Positions 9,220 to 18,956 of a stretch of DNA of 64,000 bases are shown here, piece by piece; position 1 is the first letter of the stretch; each line of letters begins with the position of its first letter. Where the stretch lies: NCBI RefSeq assembly GCF_023072595.1, contig NZ_JALLGK010000001.1:1426001-1490000 (forward strand), in the 5' to 3' direction. Source of the stretch: Streptomyces sp. XM4193. GTDB taxonomy: Bacteria > Actinomycetota > Actinomycetes > Streptomycetales > Streptomycetaceae. Position numbers and translations under genes: made by a program. The notes under the pieces are model-generated. The model made no database searches. It saw only the letters and a program-made list of their open reading frames with translations, and was not told the origin of the DNA.

Positions 9220-11970
9220 TCAGTTCCCCGGCAGCGGCTGCTCGGTCCAGATCACCTTGCCGGCCTCGGTGTAGCGGGTGCCCCAGCGTTCCGCAAGCTG
9301 GGCGACGAGGAAGAGGCCGCGTCCGCCCTCGTCGGTCATCGCCGCCTGCCGCAGATGCGGTGAGGTGCTGCTGTCGTCGGAGACCTCGCAGATCAGCTGC
9401 CGGTCCCGGATCAGCCGGACGCCGACCGGGCCGGCCGCGTACCGGATCGAGTTGGTCACCAGCTCGCTCAGGATCAGCTCGGTGACGAACGCCTCCTCCT
9501 CCAGGCCCCATTCGGCGAGCTTGCGCACCGCCTCCGAGCGGACCCGGGCGACCTCGGAGGGGTCGGACGGAACCTCCCAGCTCGCCACCCGGTCGGAGTC
9601 CAGCGCCTTGGTGCGCCCGACCAGCAGCGCCACGTCGTCCTTGGGCCGGACCGGGAGCAGCGCCCCGAGCAGCGATTCGCAGATGCCCTCGGGCGTGCGG
9701 TCGGGATGCCCGGCCAGCGTCTCGCGGAGCTTGTCCAGCCCCTCGTCGATGTCCCGGCGCCGCTCCTCCACGAGCCCGTCGGTGTAGAGCACCAGCGTGC
9801 TGCCCACCGGCAGGTCCAACTCCAGTGTCTCGAACGGCATTCCGCCGAGCCCGAGCGGTGGGCCGCCCGGCACCTCGGCGAACTCCGCGGTGCCGTCGGG
9901 GCGCAGTATCGCGGGCTGGTGGTGGCCGGCGCGGGCCATGGTGCAGCGGCGGGTCACCGGGTCGTAGATGGCGTAGATGCAGGTGGCGCCGGTGACCGCG
10001 GCGTCCGGACCGGAGTCGGTGCCGCCGCTGCGCAGACCCGTCCCGTCGTCGGACTCGGCGAGGTCGATACGGGTGACCAACTCGTCCAGGTGCCACAGGA
10101 GTTCGTCCGGCGGCAGATCGAGGGAGGAGAAGTTGTGCACCGCGGTGCGCAGCCGCCCCATCGTCGCCGCCGCGTGCAGTCCGTGGCCGACCACGTCGCC
10201 GACGACCAGCGCCACCCGGGCGCCGGGCAGCGGAATGATGTCGAACCAGTCGCCGCCCACGCCGCCGAGCCCGCCCTGGCTCGCCTGTGCGGGACGGTAG
10301 CGGTACGCCGCGTCGAGCGCGTTCTGCTCGGGCAGGCCCCGCGGCAGCAGACTGCGCTGGAGCGTGACCGCCATGGTGTGCTCGCGCGAGTAGCGCCGGG
10401 CGTTGTCGATCGCCACGGTCGCCCGGGCCGCCAGCTCCTCGGCCGGGGACAGGTCGTCCGGCTCGAAGGGGGCGCTGTCACCGCCCCGCCACAGCATCGC
10501 GACGCCCAGGATCACTCCGCGGGCCCGCAGCGGTACCGCGATCATCGAGTGGGCGCCGCGTTCCACCAGCTCTCTGGCGCGTTCGGGGGACTGCTCGTGC
10601 CAGCCGCCGAAGGAGCGCAGATCCGCCTCCAGCACGGCCTTGCCCTCGGAGAGCCCCGCGCCCATCGGAGTCGTCGGCAGGAAGCGGATCAGCGAGCCGA
10701 GCGGGTAGCCGCCGGCGTGCACGCCCTGCCATCCGTCGACGCCCGCGTCGCCGCCTTCGTCCAGCGAGCCGCGGATCGCGGTGCGCCGCATCTGCGGGTC
10801 GTACGCGGCGCCCGCCGGCTCCTCGCCGCGCAGCACCGCCTCGATCAGGTCCACGGTGACCAGATCGGCGAAGCGGGTCGCGGCGAACTCGGCGAACTCC
10901 TCGCAGGTGCGGCCCACGTCCAGCGTGGTGCCGATCTCGGTGCTGGCGTCGAAGAGCAGCTCCAGGCGCTCCCTGGCGATGTCCGCCCGGCCGGTCAGCG
11001 CGCGCAGCTCGGTGCTGTCGCGCAGGGTGGTCACCGTTCCGGCGGGCCCGTCGGCCGCCTCCGTCTTGCGCTGGTTGACCGCGAGCATCCGCCCGCCGAC
11101 CGGCAGCACCTCGTCACTGGCGACCCGGCCCGAGCCGAGCAGGGTCGCGATGCCGGGCTCCAGCCCGAGCCGGGAGACCGGCGTGCCGTCGAAGTCCGGC
11201 GGCAGATCGAGCAGCCGGCGTGCCTCGTCGTTGGCGAGGAGCAGCCTGCCCTCGTCGGAGACGATGAGCACCCCCTCTCGGACCGAGTGCAGAACGGCGT
11301 CGTGGTGCTCGTACATCCGGGTCATCTCGATCGGCCCGAGGCCGTGCGTCTGGCGCCGCAGCCGGTTGGTCACCAGAGCCGTCCCGCCGGTGGCCAGCAG
11401 CAGGACCGCGACGGCGGAGCCGAAGAGCAGCGGCAGTTGTTCCTCCACCACCCCGCTCACGCGCTTGATGGTGATACCGGCCGAGACCATGCCGACGACC
11501 CTGCCCCGGTCGTCCATGACCGGCACCACTGCCTGGACCAGCGGGCCGATGGTGCCGGTGATCTTCTCCGTGTGGGTCTCGCCGGCGCGGGCCCGGTCCA
11601 GATCGCCGACGAACTTCTTGCCGATCCGGTCCTTGATCGGATGGGTGTAGCGCGTGCCGTCCGGGGCCAGCACCACCACGAAGTCGACGTCCGAGCCCTC
11701 TCTGGCGCCTTCCGCGCGCGGCTGCAACTGCGCGGTGGGGTCGTCGCTCGCCAGCGCCTCCTGCATGCCCGGCGAGTTCGCCAGCGTCTGGGCGACGGCC
11801 ACCGACCGGTTACGCGCCTCGCGCTCGCTGGCGTCCCGCGACTCCAGCACCAGTGCCGTCATCGCCGCTGCCACCAGCAGCACCACGATGACCACCTGAA
11901 GGAGGAAGACCTGGCCCGCGACGGACCGCATCCCCAGAACCGAGCGCGGTCTGCCGAACCGTACGGCCAT
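9220..11970 (-). CDS. Membrane sensor SpoIIE-type PP2C phosphatase with PAS, GAF and HATPase domains
   Basis: 916 residues. TM helix 1 (about 20-42) and TM helix 2 (about 185-205) enclose an extracytoplasmic PDC/sCache-like sensor of the DcuS/CitA type ('GTRYTHPIKDRIGKKFVGD', 'VMDDRGRVVGMVSAGI'). Then come a PAS domain ('HSVREGVLIVSDEGRLLLAN'), a GAF domain (about 345-530), a SpoIIE/PP2C phosphatase ('GGVGGDWFDIIPLPG', 'LVVGDVVGHG', 'VLYTDGLVE') and a C-terminal anti-sigma-type HATPase ('ELVTNSIRYA'). Such proteins dephosphorylate anti-anti-sigma factors in partner-switching. The HATPase suggests one chain holds both phosphatase and kinase activities. The signal, perhaps a small carboxylate, is inferred from the PDC type only. 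Confidence 0.92.
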   Translation of the reverse strand: MAVRFGRPRSVLGMRSVAGQVFLLQVVIVVLLVAAAMTALVLESRDASEREARNRSVAVAQTLANSPGMQEALASDDPTAQLQPRAEGAREGSDVDFVVVLAPDGTRYTHPIKDRIGKKFVGDLDRARAGETHTEKITGTIGPLVQAVVPVMDDRGRVVGMVSAGITIKRVSGVVEEQLPLLFGSAVAVLLLATGGTALVTNRLRRQTHGLGPIEMTRMYEHHDAVLHSVREGVLIVSDEGRLLLANDEARRLLDLPPDFDGTPVSRLGLEPGIATLLGSGRVASDEVLPVGGRMLAVNQRKTEAADGPAGTVTTLRDSTELRALTGRADIARERLELLFDASTEIGTTLDVGRTCEEFAEFAATRFADLVTVDLIEAVLRGEEPAGAAYDPQMRRTAIRGSLDEGGDAGVDGWQGVHAGGYPLGSLIRFLPTTPMGAGLSEGKAVLEADLRSFGGWHEQSPERARELVERGAHSMIAVPLRARGVILGVAMLWRGGDSAPFEPDDLSPAEELAARATVAIDNARRYSREHTMAVTLQRSLLPRGLPEQNALDAAYRYRPAQASQGGLGGVGGDWFDIIPLPGARVALVVGDVVGHGLHAAATMGRLRTAVHNFSSLDLPPDELLWHLDELVTRIDLAESDDGTGLRSGGTDSGPDAAVTGATCIYAIYDPVTRRCTMARAGHHQPAILRPDGTAEFAEVPGGPPLGLGGMPFETLELDLPVGSTLVLYTDGLVEERRRDIDEGLDKLRETLAGHPDRTPEGICESLLGALLPVRPKDDVALLVGRTKALDSDRVASWEVPSDPSEVARVRSEAVRKLAEWGLEEEAFVTELILSELVTNSIRYAAGPVGVRLIRDRQLICEVSDDSSTSPHLRQAAMTDEGGRGLFLVAQLAERWGTRYTEAGKVIWTEQPLPGN

Positions 11971-12087
11971 CTGCTTCCACGTCCTTCCACACCTCCTATT
12001 ACCGTCCGACGATATCGGCGCGCGCTTCCGCCCGCCCCGTGCGCGTGGGCCGTCACCCCGAGTCGCCGCGCACCCCCGGGCGCGTCG

Positions 12088-13041
12088 CTACGGTTCGGGG
12101 CCGCCCTCGGCGGTCCGCACCGGCTCCGGGCCCGGCTCCCGCTCCGGGGGAGCGGCGGCGCGGCGCAGCTCGGAGAGGAAGGCCTCCACCGGCGGGGTGG
12201 CGGCGCCGTCCAGGGTGGCCGCCGCGACCGTACGGCTCACCCCGGGCTCGACGGGCAGCAGCCGCACCCCGGGCGGCAGCGGGTGCGCCGCCATCTCCGG
12301 TACGAGCGAGAACGCCAGCCCGGCGCCGACGAGCCGGAGCATCGTGGTGTAGTCGGCGACCGCGTAGCGCACCGCGGGCTCGGGATCGCCGTGCGCGCGC
12401 AGCAGCTGCACCAGCGCCTCGTAGGCGTCGCTGCCCGGCGGACAGCTGGCCCACGGCTGCCCGCGCTGTTCCCCGAGGCGCAGCACCCGCGCGTCGGCGA
12501 GCGGATGGCCGCACGGCACGGCGACCCGCGCGGACTCCCGCAGCAGCAGGGTCGTGGAGACGCCCGCGGGCAGCCGGACCGGCCAGTGCTCCCAGCTCTC
12601 CAGTACGACGGCGTCCAGCCGCCCGGTGCTCAGCAGCGGCAGCATGTCGTCCGCCTCGCCGTCCACCAGCGCGGGTTCCAGCCGCGGGTGCCGCTCGCTG
12701 AGCTTCCGCAGCACGGCGGGCAGCATCGTACGGAGCGCGGAGGCCACCGCGCCGATCCGCAGCGGTCCGGCGACCACCGCGTTCGCCGTCGCCAGTTCCC
12801 GCTGGGCGCGTTCGGCGGACTCGACCATCTCCTGCGCGGACCCGGCCAGCAGGCGCCCGGCGTGCGTCAGCCGGATACCGCGGCCGAACGGCTCGACCAG
12901 CCGGCAGCCGGCCTCCTTCTCCAGCCGCCGCAGCTGCTGCGAGACGGCGGGCCCCGTGATGTGGAGGGCCTCCGCCGCCGCGCGGACCGAACCGGCGCGG
13001 GCGACGGCCGCGAAGACCCGTAGCCGCTCCCAATTCAACAC
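12088..13041 (-). CDS. LysR-family transcriptional regulator
   Basis: 317 residues from GTG 13041 (TTG at 13038 is the next candidate), giving the family's usual 'NWERLRVFAAVARAGSV' start. The winged HTH covers residues 1-60 ('AAEALHITGPAVSQQLRRLE'). The effector domain follows ('GPLRIGAVAS', 'PAVLRKLSERHP'). The C-terminus is a charged tail. It is divergent from an EamA exporter with only 74 bp between the starts, the classical LysR regulator/target layout, so it probably controls that exporter and itself. The ligand is unknown. Confidence 0.92.
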   Translation of the reverse strand: MLNWERLRVFAAVARAGSVRAAAEALHITGPAVSQQLRRLEKEAGCRLVEPFGRGIRLTHAGRLLAGSAQEMVESAERAQRELATANAVVAGPLRIGAVASALRTMLPAVLRKLSERHPRLEPALVDGEADDMLPLLSTGRLDAVVLESWEHWPVRLPAGVSTTLLLRESARVAVPCGHPLADARVLRLGEQRGQPWASCPPGSDAYEALVQLLRAHGDPEPAVRYAVADYTTMLRLVGAGLAFSLVPEMAAHPLPPGVRLLPVEPGVSRTVAAATLDGAATPPVEAFLSELRRAAAPPEREPGPEPVRTAEGGPEP

Positions 13042-13115
13042 ATAAGCAACGCTAACCGCGATCGGGTCGAAAGAGTAAGTAGTGCGACACAGAGGAAAGT
13101 GGGAGCGTCGAGGCC
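13042..13115. promoter_or_regulatory. Divergent LysR/EamA control region
   Basis: 74-bp region between two divergent starts. It is AT-richer than either gene (ATAAGCAACGCTAAC and AAAGAGTAAGTAGTG) and must hold both promoters and the LysR site. No single unambiguous T-N11-A box could be fixed by eye. Confidence 0.55.
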
Positions 13116-14129
13116 GTGACTGACGCAGCGAAGGCCACCGCGGCGATCCCGCCGAAGAGCACCCCGTCCGTGTCGCCCGCGACATCCCCGCTCCCTTCCC
13201 CCGGGCCCGGCGAGCAATCCCCGGCGCCCGCACGCTCATCGCGCACCGGCGGCGCGCTGGTGGTCGGCGGTGCCGGATGCCTCTCGCTCACCGCGGTCTT
13301 CATCAGCCTCGCCGACGTCGGCGCGGGGACGGCGGCCTTCCTGCGGTGCGCCATCGCGCTGGCCGTTCTGCTGCCGCTCGCGCTGTACGAGCGCCGCAGG
13401 CACCTTTCGTTCCCCCGCCGGCTCCGCGGGCCGGCGCTGCTGGCCGGTGTCTTCCTCGGCATCGACTACGTGATGTGGACGGTCAGCATCCTGGACGTCG
13501 GCGCCGCCGTGGCGACCGTACTGCTCAACATCCAGGTCATCGCCTTTCCGCTGCTCGCCCGGGTCCTCGGCGGCCACCGGATACCCCGCCGGTTCGCGTA
13601 CGCCAGCCCGCTGATGCTCGCCGGCCTCGCGCTCGCCGCCGGACTGCTCGACCACAGCGACCAGGCCCGACACCCGCTGCGCGGCGCCCTGTTGGGCCTG
13701 TCCGCCGGTGTGGCCTACGCGGCGTACCTGTACCTGATCCGGCTGTGCGGTGTGGCTTCGCCGCAGCACTCGGTCACCCCGGTCTTCCTCTCGACCCTCG
13801 CGGCGGCGGCCACCTCGGGGGTGCTCGCACTCTTCACCACCGGCCTGACGCTCGCCGTGCCGCTCGCCTCCTGGGGCTGGCTGATCGCCCTGGCCCTGCT
13901 GGGCCAGGTGGCCGCCTGGATACTGATCGGCCGCGGGACCTCGCGGGTCACCCCGAACGCCGCGGCGGCGCTGCTGCTGCTTCAGCCGATCATGGCGGTG
14001 GTCTGCGCGATGCTGCTGCTCGGCGAGACGCCCACCGCGCTCCAACTGGCCGGCTGCGCGGTGGTGGTGGCCGCGGTGTGGTTCGCCGGACATACCCCGG
14101 CCCGCCGACGGAACCCCCGCACGCCCTGA
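13116..14129 (+). CDS. EamA/DMT-superfamily transporter
   Basis: 337 residues from GTG 13116. After a 40-residue disordered leader there are ten hydrophobic helices arranged as two five-helix EamA repeats; 'CLSLTAVFISLADVGAGTAAFLRC' lies at the start of repeat 1 and 'AWILIGRGTSRVTPNAAAALLLL' in repeat 2. DMT proteins export amino acids or other metabolites through the inner membrane. Control by the divergent LysR regulator is likely. A 19-bp direct repeat spans its stop codon (about 14108-14146). Confidence 0.9.
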   Translation: MTDAAKATAAIPPKSTPSVSPATSPLPSPGPGEQSPAPARSSRTGGALVVGGAGCLSLTAVFISLADVGAGTAAFLRCAIALAVLLPLALYERRRHLSFPRRLRGPALLAGVFLGIDYVMWTVSILDVGAAVATVLLNIQVIAFPLLARVLGGHRIPRRFAYASPLMLAGLALAAGLLDHSDQARHPLRGALLGLSAGVAYAAYLYLIRLCGVASPQHSVTPVFLSTLAAAATSGVLALFTTGLTLAVPLASWGWLIALALLGQVAAWILIGRGTSRVTPNAAAALLLLQPIMAVVCAMLLLGETPTALQLAGCAVVVAAVWFAGHTPARRRNPRTP

Positions 14130-14240
14130 CGGAACCCCCGCACGCCCCGCCGGGCCCAGCGCGGGCGGGCGGGGTGCACGCGGGCGCTGTCGGGCGGAGC
14201 GTACGCGGGTGCTGCCGTACGGCGTGTGGCCCGGTACGGG

Positions 14241-14843
14241 TCAGTCGCGCGGGTTGGACATCTTCCCGAAGCCGTCGACGATGTCCCAACCCAGCGTGTA
14301 CAGGCCGGAGTCGGTGTCGTTGATGAAGAGGACCTTGCTGCCGTCGTCCCTGATCGACACGTCCTGCCAACCGTCGAAGCCCTCGGTCATGTCGACCGCC
14401 CACTTCGTCAGGTCGCCGGTGCCGACCGCGGCGACCGACTCCTGCGGCGGCTCGCCGTCCGAGCAGTAGAGGCCGAAGTCGGCGATCAGCGAGACCGTGC
14501 CGTTGACCTCCTCCAGTTCGACGCCCTGGCAGCGGTCCTCCTTGCTCTTGTAGAGGGTCTTCCAGGAGCTCCACTCCTGGGCGCCGGCCGCCCGGTGCCG
14601 CTCCTGCACTCCGGTGCCCTCGACCAGCCGGACGTGGACCCGGCCGCCGTCGCTCAGTTCGAGCGTCGACTCGTACCAGTCCTCGTCGGCGGGTGCGTCC
14701 TGCGAGGTGGACGCGGCGGCGTCGGACCGTGCCGAGGTGCCGCTCTCGTCGCCCAACCCGTGCGCGGTGCCGAAACCGACGGCGAACAGGCCGAGCGCGA
14801 CGACGCCCGCGGCGGCCGTCTGGGGACCTCTGAACCTGGCCAC
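14241..14843 (-). CDS. Secreted or membrane-anchored hypothetical protein
   Basis: 200 residues from GTG 14843, which has a perfect AAGGAGG upstream. Residues 8-28 are a hydrophobic signal or anchor segment ('AAAGVVALGLFAVGFGTAHG'). The mature part is acidic and has aromatic/Gly-rich beta-like segments: 'WYESTLELSDGGRVHVRLVE', 'WSSWKTLYKSKEDRC' and 'LYTLGWDIVDGFGKM'. Two Cys (in 'KEDRCQG' and 'LYCSDGE') may form a disulfide. No family was recognised. It lies alone between an exporter and an alpha/beta hydrolase gene. Confidence 0.7.
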   Translation of the reverse strand: MARFRGPQTAAAGVVALGLFAVGFGTAHGLGDESGTSARSDAAASTSQDAPADEDWYESTLELSDGGRVHVRLVEGTGVQERHRAAGAQEWSSWKTLYKSKEDRCQGVELEEVNGTVSLIADFGLYCSDGEPPQESVAAVGTGDLTKWAVDMTEGFDGWQDVSIRDDGSKVLFINDTDSGLYTLGWDIVDGFGKMSNPRD

Positions 14844-15056
14844 GAACCGGCCTCCTTCGTATCGTTGTGCTGCGGTCGCGCGAGTCCGCCGACCAAACCA
14901 CGGGTGATCGCGCGCATGACAAGACGAGAACTCCGGATGGCCGGTTCCCCCACGGATCGGCCGTGTCACCAAACTGCCGTCGCACGACCGCACTTCCCAC
15001 CGGGCACGAGGACGCGCGGGTGCCCGCGTCCCGCCCCAACCCAGCTCCGCCGGGCC

Positions 15057-15863
15057 TCAGCCCTCCGCGGCCAGCGATCTGAACAGCTCGTACACCGTCT
15101 CCTCACTCGGTACGTGCGAGGGGTCCTGCTGCTCGAAGATCTCCGCCCGGGGCAGCAGCGCGGCGGTCGCCTCCACCGCCGCCAACGGGATCTGCTCGTC
15201 GGCGGGCGCGTGCCACAGCCGCACCGGCGCTCGGACCTGGGACAGCTCGAAGCCCCACGGTCGCACCTGGAGCTTGGCCTCGCGCGCCGGCCCGAGGAAG
15301 TCGTGTGCTCCGATCTCCTCCAACGCCGAGAGCATCAGGGGGAGTTCGGCGAAGACCTGCGCCCAGCGCGGCGCCGCCGCGGCGAACCCGGCCGCGATGT
15401 CGGGCAGCGGGGCCTGCCGGTAGAACTCCCAGGCCGTCAGCGAGTCCTGCGGGTACAGGCCGCGGATCGCGTCGTCGTGGACGTACGGCAGCCCGCTCAG
15501 CACCCACAGCCGTCGCACCCGCCGGGGCAGCAGCGCCGCGAGCGCGTAACCGTACGGGGCGCCCGCCGAGATGGCGGCCACGTCGAACTCCTCGACCCCC
15601 AGCGCGTCCATCAGCCCCTCGGCGAGCTCCGCCCACTCGGCCACGGCGCCCATCTCCAGCGGGGGAGAGGCGCCGTATCCGGGGCGTTCGACGGCGATGA
15701 GCCGTACGCCCATGCCCCGCCCGTAGACGTCCCAGCGGTCGGGAAGCGCGCTGTTCCCGATGAGGCCGTGGTGCAGCAGGACGGGACGTCCGCGCAGGTC
15801 GCCGCATTCGGCGTACCCGAGCGTCGTCCGGCCGACGCGGACCGTCTGACGTGTTGCCACCAC
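15057..15863 (-). CDS. Alpha/beta-hydrolase
   Basis: 268 residues from GTG 15863 (GTG 15860 equally possible), preceded by GGGAGG. Features of the fold: oxyanion loop 'LLHHGLIGN', nucleophile Ser about residue 99 in 'AISAGAPYG', acid region 'LWHAPADEQIP', and catalytic His in 'DPSHVPSEET'. Length fits single-domain hydrolases acting on esters or similar bonds; the substrate cannot be read from sequence. Monocistronic on the minus strand. Confidence 0.88.
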   Translation of the reverse strand: MVATRQTVRVGRTTLGYAECGDLRGRPVLLHHGLIGNSALPDRWDVYGRGMGVRLIAVERPGYGASPPLEMGAVAEWAELAEGLMDALGVEEFDVAAISAGAPYGYALAALLPRRVRRLWVLSGLPYVHDDAIRGLYPQDSLTAWEFYRQAPLPDIAAGFAAAAPRWAQVFAELPLMLSALEEIGAHDFLGPAREAKLQVRPWGFELSQVRAPVRLWHAPADEQIPLAAVEATAALLPRAEIFEQQDPSHVPSEETVYELFRSLAAEG

Positions 15864-16052
15864 CGTGTACCTCCCAGTCACCGGTCCGTCCACGCTAACG
15901 CCTGCGCGGGGCGTGCGGACGGCAGGACGGGGCGACGGACCGGCGGCAAGCGGCGAAGCACGGCCGAAACGGGCCACCGCGCCCCGGCGACCGAGCCGGC
16001 GGAACGGGCCCCGGAACGAGCGGCGGCCCCGGAGCGGGCGTCCAGCGAGGGC

Positions 16053-16682
16053 TCAGACGCGCTCCAGCGGTCGGTGCGGGCCGGCCGGCAGCTCGACCCG
16101 CACCGGATCGCCGACGCGGATCTCGCCGCCCGCGACCACCACGCTCATGACGCCCGCGAGCCGGACGACCTCTCCGTCGGCGTCCCGGTGGACCAGACGC
16201 TTCATCAGCCCCTTGCTGAACCCGTCGATCTGGAGGCACGGATTGCGCAGCCCGGTCAGTTCGACCACGGCCTCGTCGCCCAGCCGCAGCAGGGTGCCGA
16301 CCGGCAGGGCGAGCAGATCGACCCCCTCGGTGGTGACGTTCTCGCCGAGCGCCCCGGGCCCGACGCTGAAGCCGTCCGCCGCGACCTCCTCGAACAACTC
16401 CGCGTGGATCAGGTGCACTTGGCGCAGATTCGGCTGGGTCGGGTCCTTGGCCACCCGCGATCGGTGCTGGACGGTCTCGCCGAGATGCGCGTCGCCCTCC
16501 ACGCCGAGGCCGGTCAGCAGCCGTACGCGGTCCCGGAGGGGCTTGCCGAAGTTGTGCTCCGCGTCCCGTGCGAGAGCGGCGATGCGCCCTGTCGTGCCGT
16601 CGGCCGCCCGGGCCTCCGACGCGCCCCCGGGCTCCGTGGGCGTGCCGGCGTCCGGTGCGTCGCCCCTGCTGGTGACCGTCAT
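16053..16682 (-). CDS. MOSC-domain protein
   Basis: 209 residues from ATG 16682 (upstream AAGGGGAC). After a 40-residue disordered leader the chain shows the MOSC (molybdenum cofactor sulfurase C-terminal) pattern: 'GLGVEGDAHLGETVQHRSR', 'NLRQVHLIHAELFEEV', 'GPGALGENVTTEGVDL', and the conserved Cys in 'LTGLRNPCLQID'. Stand-alone MOSC proteins are thought to handle sulfur or cofactor-bound substrates, and some reduce N-hydroxylated compounds. Context gives no further hint. Confidence 0.88.
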   Translation of the reverse strand: MTVTSRGDAPDAGTPTEPGGASEARAADGTTGRIAALARDAEHNFGKPLRDRVRLLTGLGVEGDAHLGETVQHRSRVAKDPTQPNLRQVHLIHAELFEEVAADGFSVGPGALGENVTTEGVDLLALPVGTLLRLGDEAVVELTGLRNPCLQIDGFSKGLMKRLVHRDADGEVVRLAGVMSVVVAGGEIRVGDPVRVELPAGPHRPLERV

Positions 16683-16869
16683 CCGCGTCCCCTTCCTCGT
16701 CCTCGGCCGGTCGCGTCCGTCCGGGTCTCCGGCGACTGCCTCCGCCCTGCGGCCTGCGGCTGTGCCCGTCGTGTCCGGCGCCGCTCCGCTGTCGGCACAG
16801 TACCGGCGCCGGAACGGGGGCGGGCCGGGCGCCCGTTCCGGCACACCCGACCCGCCTCGCCGCGGAGCC

Positions 16870-17922
16870 TCAGCTCGACTGGACGCTCTCGTACAGCGCC
16901 TCGGCCTCGGCGCCGAAGTGCGGGCCGAACATGTTCCCCGGCAGGAAGACGTAGCCGAAGCTGTTCACCGACGCCTGGAGGCCGGTCCCGGTCTCCTCGT
17001 CGAAGTCGACCAGCCAGGGCCCGCCGCTGGAGCCGCCGGTCATGTCGCAGCCCAGCCCGTGCGCGGTGGTCAGCAGCGGGTCCTTGAAGGTGGTGCCGCT
17101 GCAGTAGATGAAGGTCTCGCCGTCGTACGGGTCCGCGGCCGGGTAGCCGAAGGCGTACGCGTCGAGGTCGTAGCCGGTGTTGAAGGCCAGGCCCTGGCTG
17201 CCGACGACCTCGGTCAGCAGCTCTCCGCCGGTCTCCGCGACCTTGGCGGCGCCGACGTCGTAGTTCATGTCCTCGCTCGCCTCCCACTGCGGGGTGGAGT
17301 GGGTGCTGAGGGCCGGCCACTCGCCGAAGGGGGCGCTGCCGTCGGTGTAGCCGGGGACGAACACCCAGTCCTCGTGCCAGGCGCCGTCCAGCTTGACGCA
17401 GTGTCCCGCGGTCAGGACGGTGCTGGCGTTGCCGCTGGTCACCGCGTTCCCGGAGCAGGAGGCCGAACGGCCGTCGTAGGTGAAGAAGACGCGACCCGCG
17501 GTGCTCTCGATCTTCTCCCCGACCCAGGGCGCTCCGGTCTGCGGGAACTCGGCGGCGCCGACCTCGCGCTTCGTCACGGCGGTCGGCCCGGCGGTCGGGG
17601 AGGTGGGCGCCACCTTCCGCGGCTCGCCCTGCGGTGCCTCGGAGGTGCCGCCGGTGCGCGCGGCGTTCTCGGCGGAGCGTTCGGCCGCCGCACGGAGCGC
17701 CTCGGGCGCCAACTCCTCGATGGGCACGGCCGCACGCATCCGGTCGGCCGTCCAGTGCGACCTGACCTGTTCCTGCTGGGCGGTGGTGGTGGCGGCCGAG
17801 TGGCCGATGGGCTCCGGTCCGCTCGCCGGCGCGGCGCCGGCCGTACCGGCGAGGGCTCCGGTGGCGAGCAGGGCGGTTGCGGCGAGCACGGCACCGAGTA
17901 CCGAACGGGGGGAACGTCTCAC
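16870..17922 (-). CDS. Secreted trypsin-like serine protease
   Basis: 350 residues from GTG 17922 with GAAGGAG upstream. Signal peptide residues 1-32 ('TGALAGTAGAAPA'), then a pro-region of about 100 residues, then a chymotrypsin-fold domain. The catalytic triad is visible: His174 in 'LTAGHC', Asp222 in 'NYDVG', and Ser299 in 'GGSSGGP'. Cys pairs flank the His and Ser as in V8/trypsin-like exported enzymes. It is likely secreted and activated by removal of the pro-region. No protease inhibitor gene is adjacent. Confidence 0.9.
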   Translation of the reverse strand: MRRSPRSVLGAVLAATALLATGALAGTAGAAPASGPEPIGHSAATTTAQQEQVRSHWTADRMRAAVPIEELAPEALRAAAERSAENAARTGGTSEAPQGEPRKVAPTSPTAGPTAVTKREVGAAEFPQTGAPWVGEKIESTAGRVFFTYDGRSASCSGNAVTSGNASTVLTAGHCVKLDGAWHEDWVFVPGYTDGSAPFGEWPALSTHSTPQWEASEDMNYDVGAAKVAETGGELLTEVVGSQGLAFNTGYDLDAYAFGYPAADPYDGETFIYCSGTTFKDPLLTTAHGLGCDMTGGSSGGPWLVDFDEETGTGLQASVNSFGYVFLPGNMFGPHFGAEAEALYESVQSS

Positions 17923-18258
17923 GCGAACTCCTTCTGCGCAGCGGCGCGTTGGGCGCACGGCGCAGTTCGCCGGCACGCCCGCACGACTCGACAGGGACAC
18001 GTCACACGTTGAACCCGGAGGACGATACGCCCGCCTCCCCGAAGGGTCCAGACGGCCTCTCGCCCGGCGCCGCCGCACCGCACGACCCGTCCTCGCGCGG
18101 CTCGCGGACGCGCGGCCCGCCTCGCACGGTTCGCGGGCGCACGGTTCGCGGACGCGCGACCCGGGGTGCGTACGCCGAAGGGCGCGGCAACCGTACGGCT
18201 GCCGCGCCCCTGTGGTGCCCTCGTGCGTGCCGCCCGTCGCCGGGCCGCCCGCTCGGCC
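17923..18258. other. 336-bp intergenic region with GC-rich repeats
   Basis: Holds the protease promoter next to 17930-18010 and, further right, short near-repeats of GCGGCTCGCGGACGCGC type (18095-18165), ending in the phospholipase terminator. No gene seen. Confidence 0.5.
18180..18209 (-). terminator. Terminator of the phospholipase gene
   Basis: Perfect 10-bp arms GGGCGCGGCA and TGCCGCGCCC enclose a 10-nt loop that is itself self-complementary (CCGTACGG). Placed 50 bp after the phospholipase stop on its strand. Confidence 0.75.
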
Positions 18259-18711
18259 TCAGCCGAGGTTCTTGACCGCCTGGTAGTACGTCCAGGCCAG
18301 GCTGGTGCACGCGGTCTTGGTGGCGCCGCTGTAGCTGTTGCACACCCGCTTGAGGTCCTCGTGGAAGGCGTTGTCGATGCGCGCCTTGTTGGCCGGGAAG
18401 GCGCCGATCTCCTTGTAGTTGCGGTAGCCGAAGTCGTGCCGGGCGCAGGACCTGTTGAAGGGGAAGCCCAGCGGGTTGTCCGGGGACCAGCTGCACAGGT
18501 CCGTCGTCCAGTTGAACTTGTAGGCCGACCAGGCGCCCCGGTTGCCGTCCGCGGCCGACCAGGCGTTGTAGCTCGACGCGCTGGTCTGCGTGAAGCTGGA
18601 CATCACCTGGGCCTTGTCGGCGGGCACGGCGTTGGCCGCGGTCGCCGTTCCCAGCACCGTGGCCAGCGCGATTCCTGTGGCGGCCATTCCTGTCATCACC
18701 GTACGACGCAT
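18259..18711 (-). CDS. Secreted prokaryotic phospholipase A2
   Basis: 150 residues from ATG 18711, preceded by GGAGGTC. Signal peptide 1-29 ('TATAANAVPAD'). The mature protein of about 120 residues has the active-site helix 'CARHDFGYRNYK' with catalytic His92 and neighbouring Asp93, plus four Cys for two disulfides. This is the short PLA2 family known from Streptomyces violaceoruber, which hydrolyses the sn-2 acyl ester of phospholipids with calcium. It is exported and sits next to a secreted protease gene on the same strand, but with its own terminator. Confidence 0.93.
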   Translation of the reverse strand: MRRTVMTGMAATGIALATVLGTATAANAVPADKAQVMSSFTQTSASSYNAWSAADGNRGAWSAYKFNWTTDLCSWSPDNPLGFPFNRSCARHDFGYRNYKEIGAFPANKARIDNAFHEDLKRVCNSYSGATKTACTSLAWTYYQAVKNLG

Positions 18712-18956
18712 GTTCCCGACCTCCGGACAAGTCTCCGCTCGCTGCCTGTCAACGAGCGGCATGCGGCAGGGCAACTGGCGCCGCCCAAGAGTTAGTTGCC
18801 CTCCGTGCCGACGTTGATGCTATGGACATGCCAACGGCTTGGCACGCCTCCGGTGACAACTGTCATCCGCCGTACCCCTGCGCCCCGAGGGACTTCCTCC
18901 GCCTCGCCCCCAACACCCGCACGCCCAACACCCGCACGGCCCAAGCCCGTTGCGCC